Shown: in pieces, positions 1 through 7,396 of the stretch
Layout: the number at the start of each line of letters is the position of its first letter
Position numbering within the stretch: position 1 is the stretch's first letter
Assembly: GCA_947177145.1 (NCBI GenBank)
Contig: CAMWTL010000002.1
Span: 1-42,167, forward strand
Direction: 5' to 3'
Origin: an uncultured Porphyromonadaceae bacterium
GTDB lineage: Bacteria; Bacteroidota; Bacteroidia; Bacteroidales; Muribaculaceae
Length of the DNA stretch: 42,167 nucleotides
Notes under the pieces: generated by a model
Database searches by the model: none
What the model saw: the letters and a program-made list of their open reading frames with translations, nothing else
Told to the model about the DNA's origin: nothing
Translations under genes and position numbers: made by a program

Positions 1-1318
1 AGCCCATCATCTTGCACGCTATCGCCATCATGTTCTGGAAATGGATCTCCTTGTTCGGCTCGTGCTCCGACTCCGTGTCCGCAAACAGGCTACGAAGACG
101 CTCCATGAACGCCTCCGGCCTACCCTCGTTGACATCGCTCACAAACTTGGTGAGGCTGAACGTGTAGCTGCCTCCGTACCCACGGAAGAAATAATTGGCA
201 AGGCAGTCCCAGAACCCCCTGTATACCTCCCGGTTGGGGAAGCCAAGGGTATAGCATCGCGTCGCGGTGTCATAATCCTTGATGGTCAGGTAGCCCGACT
301 GGTACAGCAACGGAACGAAGTCACGACTTATATCCGAGATGTCGCTCAGCTGCTCAGGGGTACGCTGTTCCCCCTCGAGGTTCGAGAGGAGGAACATATG
401 ACGTTTGACGAGATTGATGAGGTAGGAGGAGGAGCCGCTCAAAAACCAATAGAAACCCGTCTCCTCGGAATCGAATGCATTCAGCACACTGAAGGGATTG
501 TAGATGTATTCTCCCCGGGAAGCAAAATGGTAGCCGTCATACAAGCTCTTGAACTCTCCCCACGTCTCATCCACGCCAAGACCGTTCTCCTCGGAGAACT
601 CCTCAACCGACTTGACGAAATCACGGCGGAACTCGCTCTCGCTGATACCGCACAACGCATTGTACTTGGGCAGAAGTGAAATATCCTTGAGGTTGTTCAT
701 ACCGCTGAATATCGAAACCTTCCCGAACTTCGTGACCCCCGTGATCATCACGAATTTGATGTACTCGTCACTCGCCTTCATCACCGAGTAGAAACCACGA
801 AGCTCCGCCTTGATATCCTCGTGCAACTCCTCATCATGCAGACAGTCGAGCAGCGGCTTGTCATACTCATCTATCAGGATCACAACCCTTTTGTTGTAAC
901 GCCTGTATATCTCCCTTATCAGTTCCATGAATCTGTCGGCGATGCTCTCTCCCGTAGAGCATATGGAGTAATCCTGCTCGATGTTCTTGAGACAGCGGTT
1001 GAGTCTTATCCGCACACGGTCAAGATGGTTGTAGTTCTCTCCGCTGAGGTCAAAACGGAATACGGGATAAGTATCCCAATCAGTTTCCAGTTCAGATATG
1101 GCAAGACCTTTGAAAAGCTCGCGCTTTCCCTTGAAGTAAGCCTCCAAAGTTGACATCAGCAGACTTTTACCGAAGCGACGCGGACGACTCAAAAAAACAT
1201 ATTTCTTATCCTTTACCAGCTCATAAATCAACGCAGTTTTATCGACATAAAGATAGTCCTCAGTGATTATCTCTGAGAAAGTCTGTATGCCTACCGGATA
1301 TTTGATTGTCTTTGCCAT
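1..1318 (-). CDS. AAA-ATPase / DUF1703-type protein (AAA-ATPase_like with PD-(D/E)XK-type C-terminus), 3'-truncated by window edge
   Basis: Reverse-strand reading frame from ATG at 1318 (MAKTIKYPVGIQTFSEIITEDYLYVDKTALIYELVKDKKYVFLSRPRRFGKSLLMSTLEAYFKGKRELFKGL...) is open to the window edge. It carries the family hallmark YVDKT...FLSRPRRFGKSLL(M)STL and VVILIDEYDKPLL. Not in the ORF track because there is no stop inside the window; the + ORFs listed here are its antisense shadow. Confidence 0.9.
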   Translation of the reverse strand, partial: MAKTIKYPVGIQTFSEIITEDYLYVDKTALIYELVKDKKYVFLSRPRRFGKSLLMSTLEAYFKGKRELFKGLAISELETDWDTYPVFRFDLSGENYNHLDRVRIRLNRCLKNIEQDYSICSTGESIADRFMELIREIYRRYNKRVVILIDEYDKPLLDCLHDEELHEDIKAELRGFYSVMKASDEYIKFVMITGVTKFGKVSIFSGMNNLKDISLLPKYNALCGISESEFRRDFVKSVEEFSEENGLGVDETWGEFKSLYDGYHFASRGEYIYNPFSVLNAFDSEETGFYWFLSGSSSYLINLVKRHMFLLSNLEGEQRTPEQLSDISDISRDFVPLLYQSGYLTIKDYDTATRCYTLGFPNREVYRGFWDCLANYFFRGYGGSYTFSLTKFVSDVNEGRPEAFMERLRSLFADTESEHEPNKEIHFQNMMAIACKMMG

Positions 1319-1347
1319 AGGCCTAACGTCGCTTTTGGTTTCACCTA

Positions 1348-1355
1348 CAAATGTA
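1348..1355 (-). promoter_or_regulatory. Candidate Bacteroidetes -7 box (TACATTTG = TAnnTTTG) upstream of the AAA-ATPase gene
   Basis: Plus-strand caaatgta, 30 nt upstream of the ATG at 1318; no clear -33 box seen. Confidence 0.3.
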
Positions 1356-1498
1356 ACTAAAAATTACGAGATTCCTGTAACGCTACATAAAGAATCCTCT
1401 TTTGGCTGCCCTTTTTACCAGATTTATTTCTGACGCAAAAACAATTGGCACATTAATTTTATTGATCAAGACCATAAAAAATCACCACGACCATTTAA

Positions 1499-1837
1499 TC
1501 AAGCTTTTAAATAAGCTTCAATTTCTTCTTTCAATAGTGGCATATGGTTTATGACAATCGCCCATAAAATATCAGGTTTCAATGAATCATATGCATGAAT
1601 TACATAATTCCGTGTATCCACAACCTTACGAGAAGCTGTTATTGGAAGATTTGGATTAATTTTAAGAGCCCGATTCATGGCCTCACCCATTATTTCGATA
1701 TTTCTTTCAACTCCTCTTCTAAATAGAGTATCGTTACAAAAAGTTTCATACTTTTTGGGTCTATTCTCCATAAAAGACTCGATTTCCAAAATAGAACAGA
1801 GGATATCAGAAAGATATTTTTTCAACTTTTTATCCAT
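1499..1837 (-). CDS. hepT: HepT-like HEPN (DUF86) toxin component
   Basis: 112 aa. Contains ERNIEIMGEAMNRAL and RNYVIHAY, matching the HEPN RX4HXY motif. Start overlaps the end of the MNT gene by 8 nt. Confidence 0.85.
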   Translation of the reverse strand: MDKKLKKYLSDILCSILEIESFMENRPKKYETFCNDTLFRRGVERNIEIMGEAMNRALKINPNLPITASRKVVDTRNYVIHAYDSLKPDILWAIVINHMPLLKEEIEAYLKA

Positions 1838-2132
1838 ATATTAAATACTTTGTTTCCTCTATCTCCTCTTTAAAATATGGATTCTTTATTGTAGTTTCAT
1901 CCACAAGGTCCACATCTCTTTTAAATAAATTCCTAAGAGCATGATAAAGATCAAAATAGTTATCAGCATAATTATGGTAATCAATCTCAGAATTGAAATC
2001 TACCAATATGTCCACATCGCTTTCATCGTTAAATCGCGGTGTAAGAATCGATCCGAAAGCATATAATCTTTTCACTTTATACTCCTTGCACAAAGCAATC
2101 AATTTTTGAAGATTATCATTTATCAGATTCAT
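1830..2132 (-). CDS. mntA: MntA-like minimal nucleotidyltransferase (antitoxin of HEPN/MNT pair)
   Basis: KRLYAFGSILTPRFNDESDVDILVDF contains the GSX10DXD nucleotidyltransferase motif. Start chosen at MNLINDN (2132) rather than the ORF-track start 2159, because 2159 falls inside a candidate -7 box at 2157-2164. Confidence 0.85.
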   Translation of the reverse strand: MNLINDNLQKLIALCKEYKVKRLYAFGSILTPRFNDESDVDILVDFNSEIDYHNYADNYFDLYHALRNLFKRDVDLVDETTIKNPYFKEEIEETKYLIYG

Positions 2133-2156
2133 AACCAAATATAAGATTAGTAAGCA

Positions 2157-2164
2157 CAAATTTA
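2157..2164 (-). promoter_or_regulatory. Candidate Bacteroidetes -7 box (TAAATTTG) for the mntA-hepT pair
   Basis: Plus-strand caaattta, about 25 nt upstream of the proposed mntA start. Confidence 0.3.
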
Positions 2165-2280
2165 GACAATTTTTTGCAATTTACATTTAAGCTGATTAAA
2201 GAATTTTATTTAGCATAGGATTTAATTATGAATTGATTGAATTCACCTAACGCTTCAATACGGTTGCGCCCATAATTATT

Positions 2281-2311
2281 AAAGGGAGGAGCCGGATTGG
2301 CTCCTCCCTTT
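2281..2311 (-). terminator. Intrinsic terminator hairpin downstream of the 731-aa CBM-like gene (possibly bidirectional)
   Basis: aaagggaggagcc-ggatt-ggctcctcccttt: 13-bp perfect stem with 5-nt loop and T-rich flanks on both strands. Confidence 0.85.
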
Positions 2312-2388
2312 TGGATGGTTAGAATCAATATGATTCTTGAAGTATTTACTTTTTGAAAGTTACTTCTTGATTAAAAGCTATAGGCTGA

Positions 2389-4584
2389 TTAGAGAGCGAC
2401 TTTCTTGCCGTTTACGATGTAGATACCCTTCTTGAGAGTATTGAGCTGAGAAGCGTCGTCAGTGTCAAGAACCTTTACACCGAGGAGGTTGTAAACCACG
2501 ATGCGGCTGCTTTCAACACCAGGAGCAACAGGAGCTACCTCGATTTCCTCAACAGCAGTTGTGCCGGCTTCGAGAAGAGCCTCAACCTTAACGTTGTTGA
2601 TGTAGAATGTACCGGCTTCCTCAGAAGTTGAGAGGTTGAATGCGATAGCCTTGCAACCGTCTGCACCAGCCTGATCAGCAGTGATTGTTACCTCTTTCTC
2701 AATTGACTGCCATTCGGGTTTAGCCTCAAGGTTGCCAAGCATATCCCAGTAATGATAGCTACCAGGTGCGCCGTGAGCCTGAGTCTGAACGGTACGATCA
2801 TTAGAGCTGTAGTAGTCAAAGCTTACCTTGATCTTAGTACCCTCTTCGAGAGCCTGATTGAACTCAATGAACATCTGAGAAGTCCAGTCTTCGATACCTT
2901 CGGTCTTAGCTACGATAGGAGCCTCGAATACCTTGCCTTCACCTGCAGGATTGTCAACAACAGCTGCTTCGCTATCGTTGCCGTCAACACGTGCGAGAAC
3001 GTTTACACTTGAGCCATCATTTGCATTACCGTTAGTAATGATTGACTGCCATTCAAGAACGGGCTCTTCACCTGATACGAGAACCTGCTCACCTCTTTCT
3101 ATTGTGATGTGGTTCATGTAGAAGATGCTCTCAGGCTTACCCTCATTGTCTTCCTTAGTGCAAAGGTTGAATGCGATACAACCCTGTGCGTCATGGCTTC
3201 CTACCATTTCTTCGTCGATTACCACTTCTGCCGTGAAAGTCTGCCATTCAGGTTTAGCTGTAAATGTACCGATGAAGTGCCAGAGGATATAGTCACCGGG
3301 AGAGTAATGAGACTGGGTATCAACGCGACGTTCTACTGTAGAATAATAGTCGAACTTAACCTTCATAATATCACCTACCTTGAACATATTGTCAGGATAC
3401 TGTACGAAGAACTGAACATGGTGGTCGGGGATAGGATCTTCCTCACCTTCAGCAACGAGTGGGTGTGCAGGCACATCAGCGTAGAATACCTTACCTTCAC
3501 CGTCAGGATTATCACAAACAGGAGCTATAGCATCTGTCCAAGCACCAACTTCGCCTGTACGACTCCAAACATAATCAGATTCGCCATTATCACCTGTCAA
3601 GTCGTCAATTGCCATTGACCATTCAGTCTTATAAACAGGTTCCGGTTCGGGTTCGGGCTCTACGAAATAAACCAGCTTCACCCATTCAACCTCGATAGTG
3701 CCAGCGAAATCATCCTCAGGGCTGAACATTACAAAGCAGTTCTCAGGAATTAAACCGGTTTCATCATCAACAGGAGCGTTGCCAAGTCGGATTACGACCT
3801 CATTCCAAACATCATAACCAAGGAATGAACCATCAACCATAGCACCCCAGTCGCCAAGAGAAACACCTACCTCAACATCGGCAGACGCTTTAACTTTTGC
3901 AATAACACCGTAGTCTAATTCCGGCTCGAGTTTGAGACCTTCCATAACGTTGAAAACGTCATCACCGGTAGCTACAAGAACACCATCAACGAGTTCTGCA
4001 CTGGCACCGTCATAATCATAGGAACCAAGAGTAGAGAAGTTGACTTCAGATACATCCTGAGCATTGTCAAGAGAAATCGGCATAAGAGGAGTAGACTCAG
4101 GCTCACAATGACCCTTGCTGATCACTACCCATGCGATATTGAGTTCTCCATCATAACCACCTGGCTGGAACATGAAATCCAAAGGATTGTTAGCTGTTCT
4201 GGTAGTCATTGTGCATGAGCTGGCAGCCCATTTTTCATCATAAGTGATTTTGTTAGACTGATCGTCATCTGCCAATCCAAAGAAATCATCACCACTCCAG
4301 TTACCTACAGCAAAGGCAGTAGCACCTTTTTTGCTTGCCTTAATAGCCATAGTAATTGTGTAGTCAGTCTCCGGCTCCAACTGAGCTTCAGCAGCTTTAA
4401 ACTGCCACCAACCACTACCTGAAGCATTCAGGCACTGATTTTCCATTGTCAGAGTAACACCATCAGGTACACCCCAAGGATACTCTCTCATTTTGGTAAA
4501 GTCGTATGTAGCGACTACCTCTTGAGCGCAAGCCACTCCTGCCATTGAAGCAAGAGCAAGCATCGAAAGAAAAAATTTCTTCAT
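2389..4584 (-). CDS. Secreted multi-module carbohydrate-binding-like protein with short C-terminal sorting-like motif
   Basis: 731 aa; signal peptide MKKFFLSMLALASMAGVACA. Two N-terminal modules resemble each other (LEPETDYTITMAIKAS / LEPELDYGVIAKVKAS). After an EPEPEPEP linker come two further homologous modules (KVKFDYYSTVERRVDTQSHYSPGDYILWHFIGTFTAKPEWQTF / KVSFDYYSSNDRTVQTQAHGAPGSYHYWDMLGNLEAKPEWQSI). C-terminus VVYNLLGVKVLDTDDASQLNTLKKGIYIVNGKKVAL. Confidence 0.8.
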   Translation of the reverse strand: MKKFFLSMLALASMAGVACAQEVVATYDFTKMREYPWGVPDGVTLTMENQCLNASGSGWWQFKAAEAQLEPETDYTITMAIKASKKGATAFAVGNWSGDDFFGLADDDQSNKITYDEKWAASSCTMTTRTANNPLDFMFQPGGYDGELNIAWVVISKGHCEPESTPLMPISLDNAQDVSEVNFSTLGSYDYDGASAELVDGVLVATGDDVFNVMEGLKLEPELDYGVIAKVKASADVEVGVSLGDWGAMVDGSFLGYDVWNEVVIRLGNAPVDDETGLIPENCFVMFSPEDDFAGTIEVEWVKLVYFVEPEPEPEPVYKTEWSMAIDDLTGDNGESDYVWSRTGEVGAWTDAIAPVCDNPDGEGKVFYADVPAHPLVAEGEEDPIPDHHVQFFVQYPDNMFKVGDIMKVKFDYYSTVERRVDTQSHYSPGDYILWHFIGTFTAKPEWQTFTAEVVIDEEMVGSHDAQGCIAFNLCTKEDNEGKPESIFYMNHITIERGEQVLVSGEEPVLEWQSIITNGNANDGSSVNVLARVDGNDSEAAVVDNPAGEGKVFEAPIVAKTEGIEDWTSQMFIEFNQALEEGTKIKVSFDYYSSNDRTVQTQAHGAPGSYHYWDMLGNLEAKPEWQSIEKEVTITADQAGADGCKAIAFNLSTSEEAGTFYINNVKVEALLEAGTTAVEEIEVAPVAPGVESSRIVVYNLLGVKVLDTDDASQLNTLKKGIYIVNGKKVAL

Positions 4585-4650
4585 GCGTTTAGAATTTGAT
4601 TAATAATTATGGTTAACTAAAAAATTGTCTTGACTTAGATATTTACTCCG

Positions 4651-4681
4651 CAAAATTAGTATTTAATATACTGCCCCCCAA
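4651..4681 (-). promoter_or_regulatory. Bacteroidetes-type promoter for the 731-aa CBM-like gene
   Basis: Reverse complement reads TTGG-N(about 20)-TAATTTTG, matching the -33 TTTG / -7 TAnnTTTG consensus; about 65 nt upstream of the ATG at 4584. Confidence 0.6.
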
Positions 4682-4822
4682 TTATATAAATGCTCAATAC
4701 ATACTTAATCGTAACAACCCACAAAAAAAGTGTAACAATGGCGTTCAGATTCGTAACATAAAAATGCAACATCGGAGTTAAGCATCTATCAATCAATCTA
4801 TTCATAAAATTTATATAAATTT

Positions 4823-4876
4823 ATAAAAGTTTAGGAGGACATACCCGTTGACGGGTATGTCCTCCTAAACTTTTAT
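4823..4876 (-). terminator. Very strong terminator / 26-bp perfect inverted repeat downstream of the GH10 operon
   Basis: ataaaagtttaggaggacatacccgt-tg-acgggtatgtcctcctaaacttttat; arms 4823-4848 and 4851-4876 are perfect reverse complements. Confidence 0.85.
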
Positions 4877-4899
4877 GATATGGAATTGCTTCGGAAGGC

Positions 4900-4926
4900 G
4901 ATTCGGAAATCGCCTATCCATACGCG
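4900..4926. repeat. Dispersed intergenic repeat, copy 1
   Basis: gattcggaaatcgcctatccatacgcg; 25/27 identical to 33639-33665. Copy 1 also forms a small hairpin ggcgatt-cgga-aatcgcc (4898-4915). Confidence 0.7.
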
Positions 4927-4937
4927 ATAGTCATATA

Positions 4938-6209
4938 TTATTTGCCGGCGAGTGCCTCACAGAAGCTGGCATATGCAGGTTTGCGCTCAAAGCCTGTACC
5001 GGCAGCTGCGTTATACTCTGTCCAAAGACCGATGGGGCAATTGGCACGCCAGCCACTCTTGGCATTGGCATCAGTCTGTGCCCACTGGCAGATACCATAC
5101 TGCTGGGCTACGGGGATAATCTCAAAATACTTCGAGATAATGAACTTGTAGTAGTCACCCATTGCCTTATGCTGCTCCAAGGTTACATCAGCTGTTGCAA
5201 TGGACTGTCCCTCGGCATCATCGATACCCATATCAAGCTCTGTGATTCTTATAAGCTTGCCGGAAGCTGCCAAGGTATTGAGCATCTTTACTACGGCATC
5301 CTCGCGACGTTTCTGCTCGGTAGGATTACAGCTATAGCTGACGTGCATCTGGCTACCGATACCGTCAATCTTGGTGACACCGTCGGACTCCCACTTCTTA
5401 ATCCACTCAACGAGCTTGTCAGTCTTGAGGGTATTGTTGTAGGCTGCCTCAAGGTTATAGTCGTTTATGAAGAGCTTCAGATCAGATGCAACGGCACCCT
5501 CCTGCTCCGCATAGTGCTGACGAGCATACTTCACGACGTTACGCACGAAGTTCTCTCCAAGATAATCAGCCCAGTAGAAAGCACCCTTATCAGGAATGCT
5601 CTCAGTGGTTCTGAGTACACCATCATCCAAGATACACTCGTTAACAGCATCCCAAGCCTTCACATAGCCTCTGGTGGCATCCATCATACCGCCAATCCAG
5701 CGATCGAGTTCAGCGTCAATAATGGCATACTGCTTCTCGGCAACTGTACCCTCCTCATCATCCTCAAGGTCTGCCAAGAGGCTGTTGAGATAGTTGGTGT
5801 TCTGCTGTGCATGCCAGCAAAGAGTGTGACCGTAAATCGACATCTCAGCAGCTTCGGCAGTTTCAACAAATTTCTCAACAGTTGAGAAATCCATAGTGCC
5901 GTCGTCCTGCACTACGGAGGCATACTTCATCTCGTTGCCGGCAGTCATCTGATCGAAATTACTGTTAGTAACGCGGTAGATGAGACCTTTGGCGTTATAG
6001 TCGCCGGCACCCACACCTGTTCCTAAGAGGAAACCGGGATGAGCTGCACGGTCAATATAGCTCTTCAGCGGGGCGTAATCGTTGAGATACTCGTAATCTA
6101 TGATGCTCTGAGGCTTCTCCACAGGATAGTAATCGACAGTAGTGTCGGCACATCCCGTCAGTATCAAGCCGATGGCTCCAAGAGCGGCTATTTTGATATA
6201 GTTTTTCAT
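4938..6209 (-). CDS. xyn10: GH10 endo-beta-1,4-xylanase, lipoprotein
   Basis: Lipobox LILTGC; GH10 signatures GHTLCWHAQ, KAWDAVNE (acid/base E), IRITELDMG (nucleophile E), WRANCPIGLW near the C-terminus. Confidence 0.95.
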   Translation of the reverse strand: MKNYIKIAALGAIGLILTGCADTTVDYYPVEKPQSIIDYEYLNDYAPLKSYIDRAAHPGFLLGTGVGAGDYNAKGLIYRVTNSNFDQMTAGNEMKYASVVQDDGTMDFSTVEKFVETAEAAEMSIYGHTLCWHAQQNTNYLNSLLADLEDDEEGTVAEKQYAIIDAELDRWIGGMMDATRGYVKAWDAVNECILDDGVLRTTESIPDKGAFYWADYLGENFVRNVVKYARQHYAEQEGAVASDLKLFINDYNLEAAYNNTLKTDKLVEWIKKWESDGVTKIDGIGSQMHVSYSCNPTEQKRREDAVVKMLNTLAASGKLIRITELDMGIDDAEGQSIATADVTLEQHKAMGDYYKFIISKYFEIIPVAQQYGICQWAQTDANAKSGWRANCPIGLWTEYNAAAGTGFERKPAYASFCEALAGK

Positions 6210-6284
6210 TGTCGTTTCAGTGATTTGTCGGTATCAGACGGATCGTATCCGAAGGGGAAAGACCCGTCTGATGCCGTAGTTTAG

Positions 6285-7358
6285 TTATTCAAGGACATAG
6301 TTAAACCACTCCTGTTTGTTCTGGCGGTCGCGGAGCACCATGCTTTCATCACACTTAAGCTCGTAGTAAGCCATAGTCTTCTTAGGCTCGTGAATCATAT
6401 ACTCGAAACGAAGAGTATAGTTCAGCTTCATAAGGTCGCGGTCTCTGTCGCCGAAAGCCTTAGGCTCACCATTTTCTTTCCATGTGCCTGAACCGGAAGC
6501 AGTAACACCGTCGGAAAGGGAAGTGATAGTGATGTTGCCGTCATCATGGATATCAAGAAGAAGGTCGCATACAATGTGTACCTCATCCTTCTTACCCTTC
6601 TTGTTGATGATAGGCATATCATACTCCTTAGTGTAGACAACCTGATTGAGGGCTTTTGTCTTCAGATAGCGCAGAGAAGCCTTCTCCCAGTACTGTACAT
6701 TGCGGTCATCAGTCTTGACTTCACCATTATCATCAATCACGTCGGTACCCTTGCTCAGCCAGCAACCGTCATATCTGTTCTTATACTTCACAGCATAAAG
6801 TGTGAAGTCTTTCGGCTGAACCGACCAGTCATCGGCATTGCGACGGTCAGGATTCTCGACACCATCTTTAGCCTTACCACTGAGAATTGAATCGGCGGAA
6901 TTAACCAAAAGAATAGGTAAAACATAGTTCACATCAATGCTCTTGGGATCGGCAAAGTAAGCATCGGTGAGCTGTACCTCAACTCCTCCTAACACATCCC
7001 CCTTCTTGATGACCATACGGTCAGTTGATAGGGAGTAATAAGACTCGGGAAGGGGCAATACAGGTTCGCCGTTCTCGAAATAGAGTCCGTCACAAAGCTC
7101 ATTGGCGACACGGAACGTTACCGAATGATCGGCACGGTTCTCGTTGACACCGCCAAGCACAGCCTTGATGTCGAACTTGTGGGCATTGTCCTTGGAATTG
7201 TCCACATCTGCCTCATAGCCGAGAGTGATTGTGCGGACAGGATTCGGGTAAGCAAACGAGATTGTCTGATACTCGAAATCGGGATAATCCACATCACTGT
7301 TGTGGCAACCAGCAAGGAGCACACCCAAGGCGAATATTGAGAAAATCGATTTTTTCAT
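6285..7358 (-). CDS. xusE: DUF1735-containing surface glycan-binding lipoprotein (XusE-like)
   Basis: Lipobox VLLAGC. YYSLSTDRMVIKKGDVLGGVEVQLTDAYFADPKSIDVNYVLPILL resembles the BT_3987-like/DUF1735 domain. Positioned between susD and GH10 as in xus loci. Confidence 0.75.
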   Translation of the reverse strand: MKKSIFSIFALGVLLAGCHNSDVDYPDFEYQTISFAYPNPVRTITLGYEADVDNSKDNAHKFDIKAVLGGVNENRADHSVTFRVANELCDGLYFENGEPVLPLPESYYSLSTDRMVIKKGDVLGGVEVQLTDAYFADPKSIDVNYVLPILLVNSADSILSGKAKDGVENPDRRNADDWSVQPKDFTLYAVKYKNRYDGCWLSKGTDVIDDNGEVKTDDRNVQYWEKASLRYLKTKALNQVVYTKEYDMPIINKKGKKDEVHIVCDLLLDIHDDGNITITSLSDGVTASGSGTWKENGEPKAFGDRDRDLMKLNYTLRFEYMIHEPKKTMAYYELKCDESMVLRDRQNKQEWFNYVLE

Positions 7359-7396
7359 TTTGTCTGTATGAATTTGTAGTTAAGAGAGAGCAAGAC

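Noticed and set aside
41-1153. Plus-strand ORFs 41-679, 549-791 and 821-1153
   Set aside because: Antisense to the AAA-ATPase/DUF1703-type gene, whose reverse frame carries clear family motifs.
2281-2311. Short inverted repeat considered as an insertion-sequence end
   Set aside because: No transposase or target duplication nearby; it fits an intrinsic terminator.
3109-3618. 169-aa plus-strand ORF
   Set aside because: Antisense to the 731-aa CBM-like gene; no coding motifs.
4875-5885. 336-aa plus-strand ORF
   Set aside because: Entirely antisense to the well-supported GH10 gene; low-complexity shadow translation with no recognisable family or promoter.
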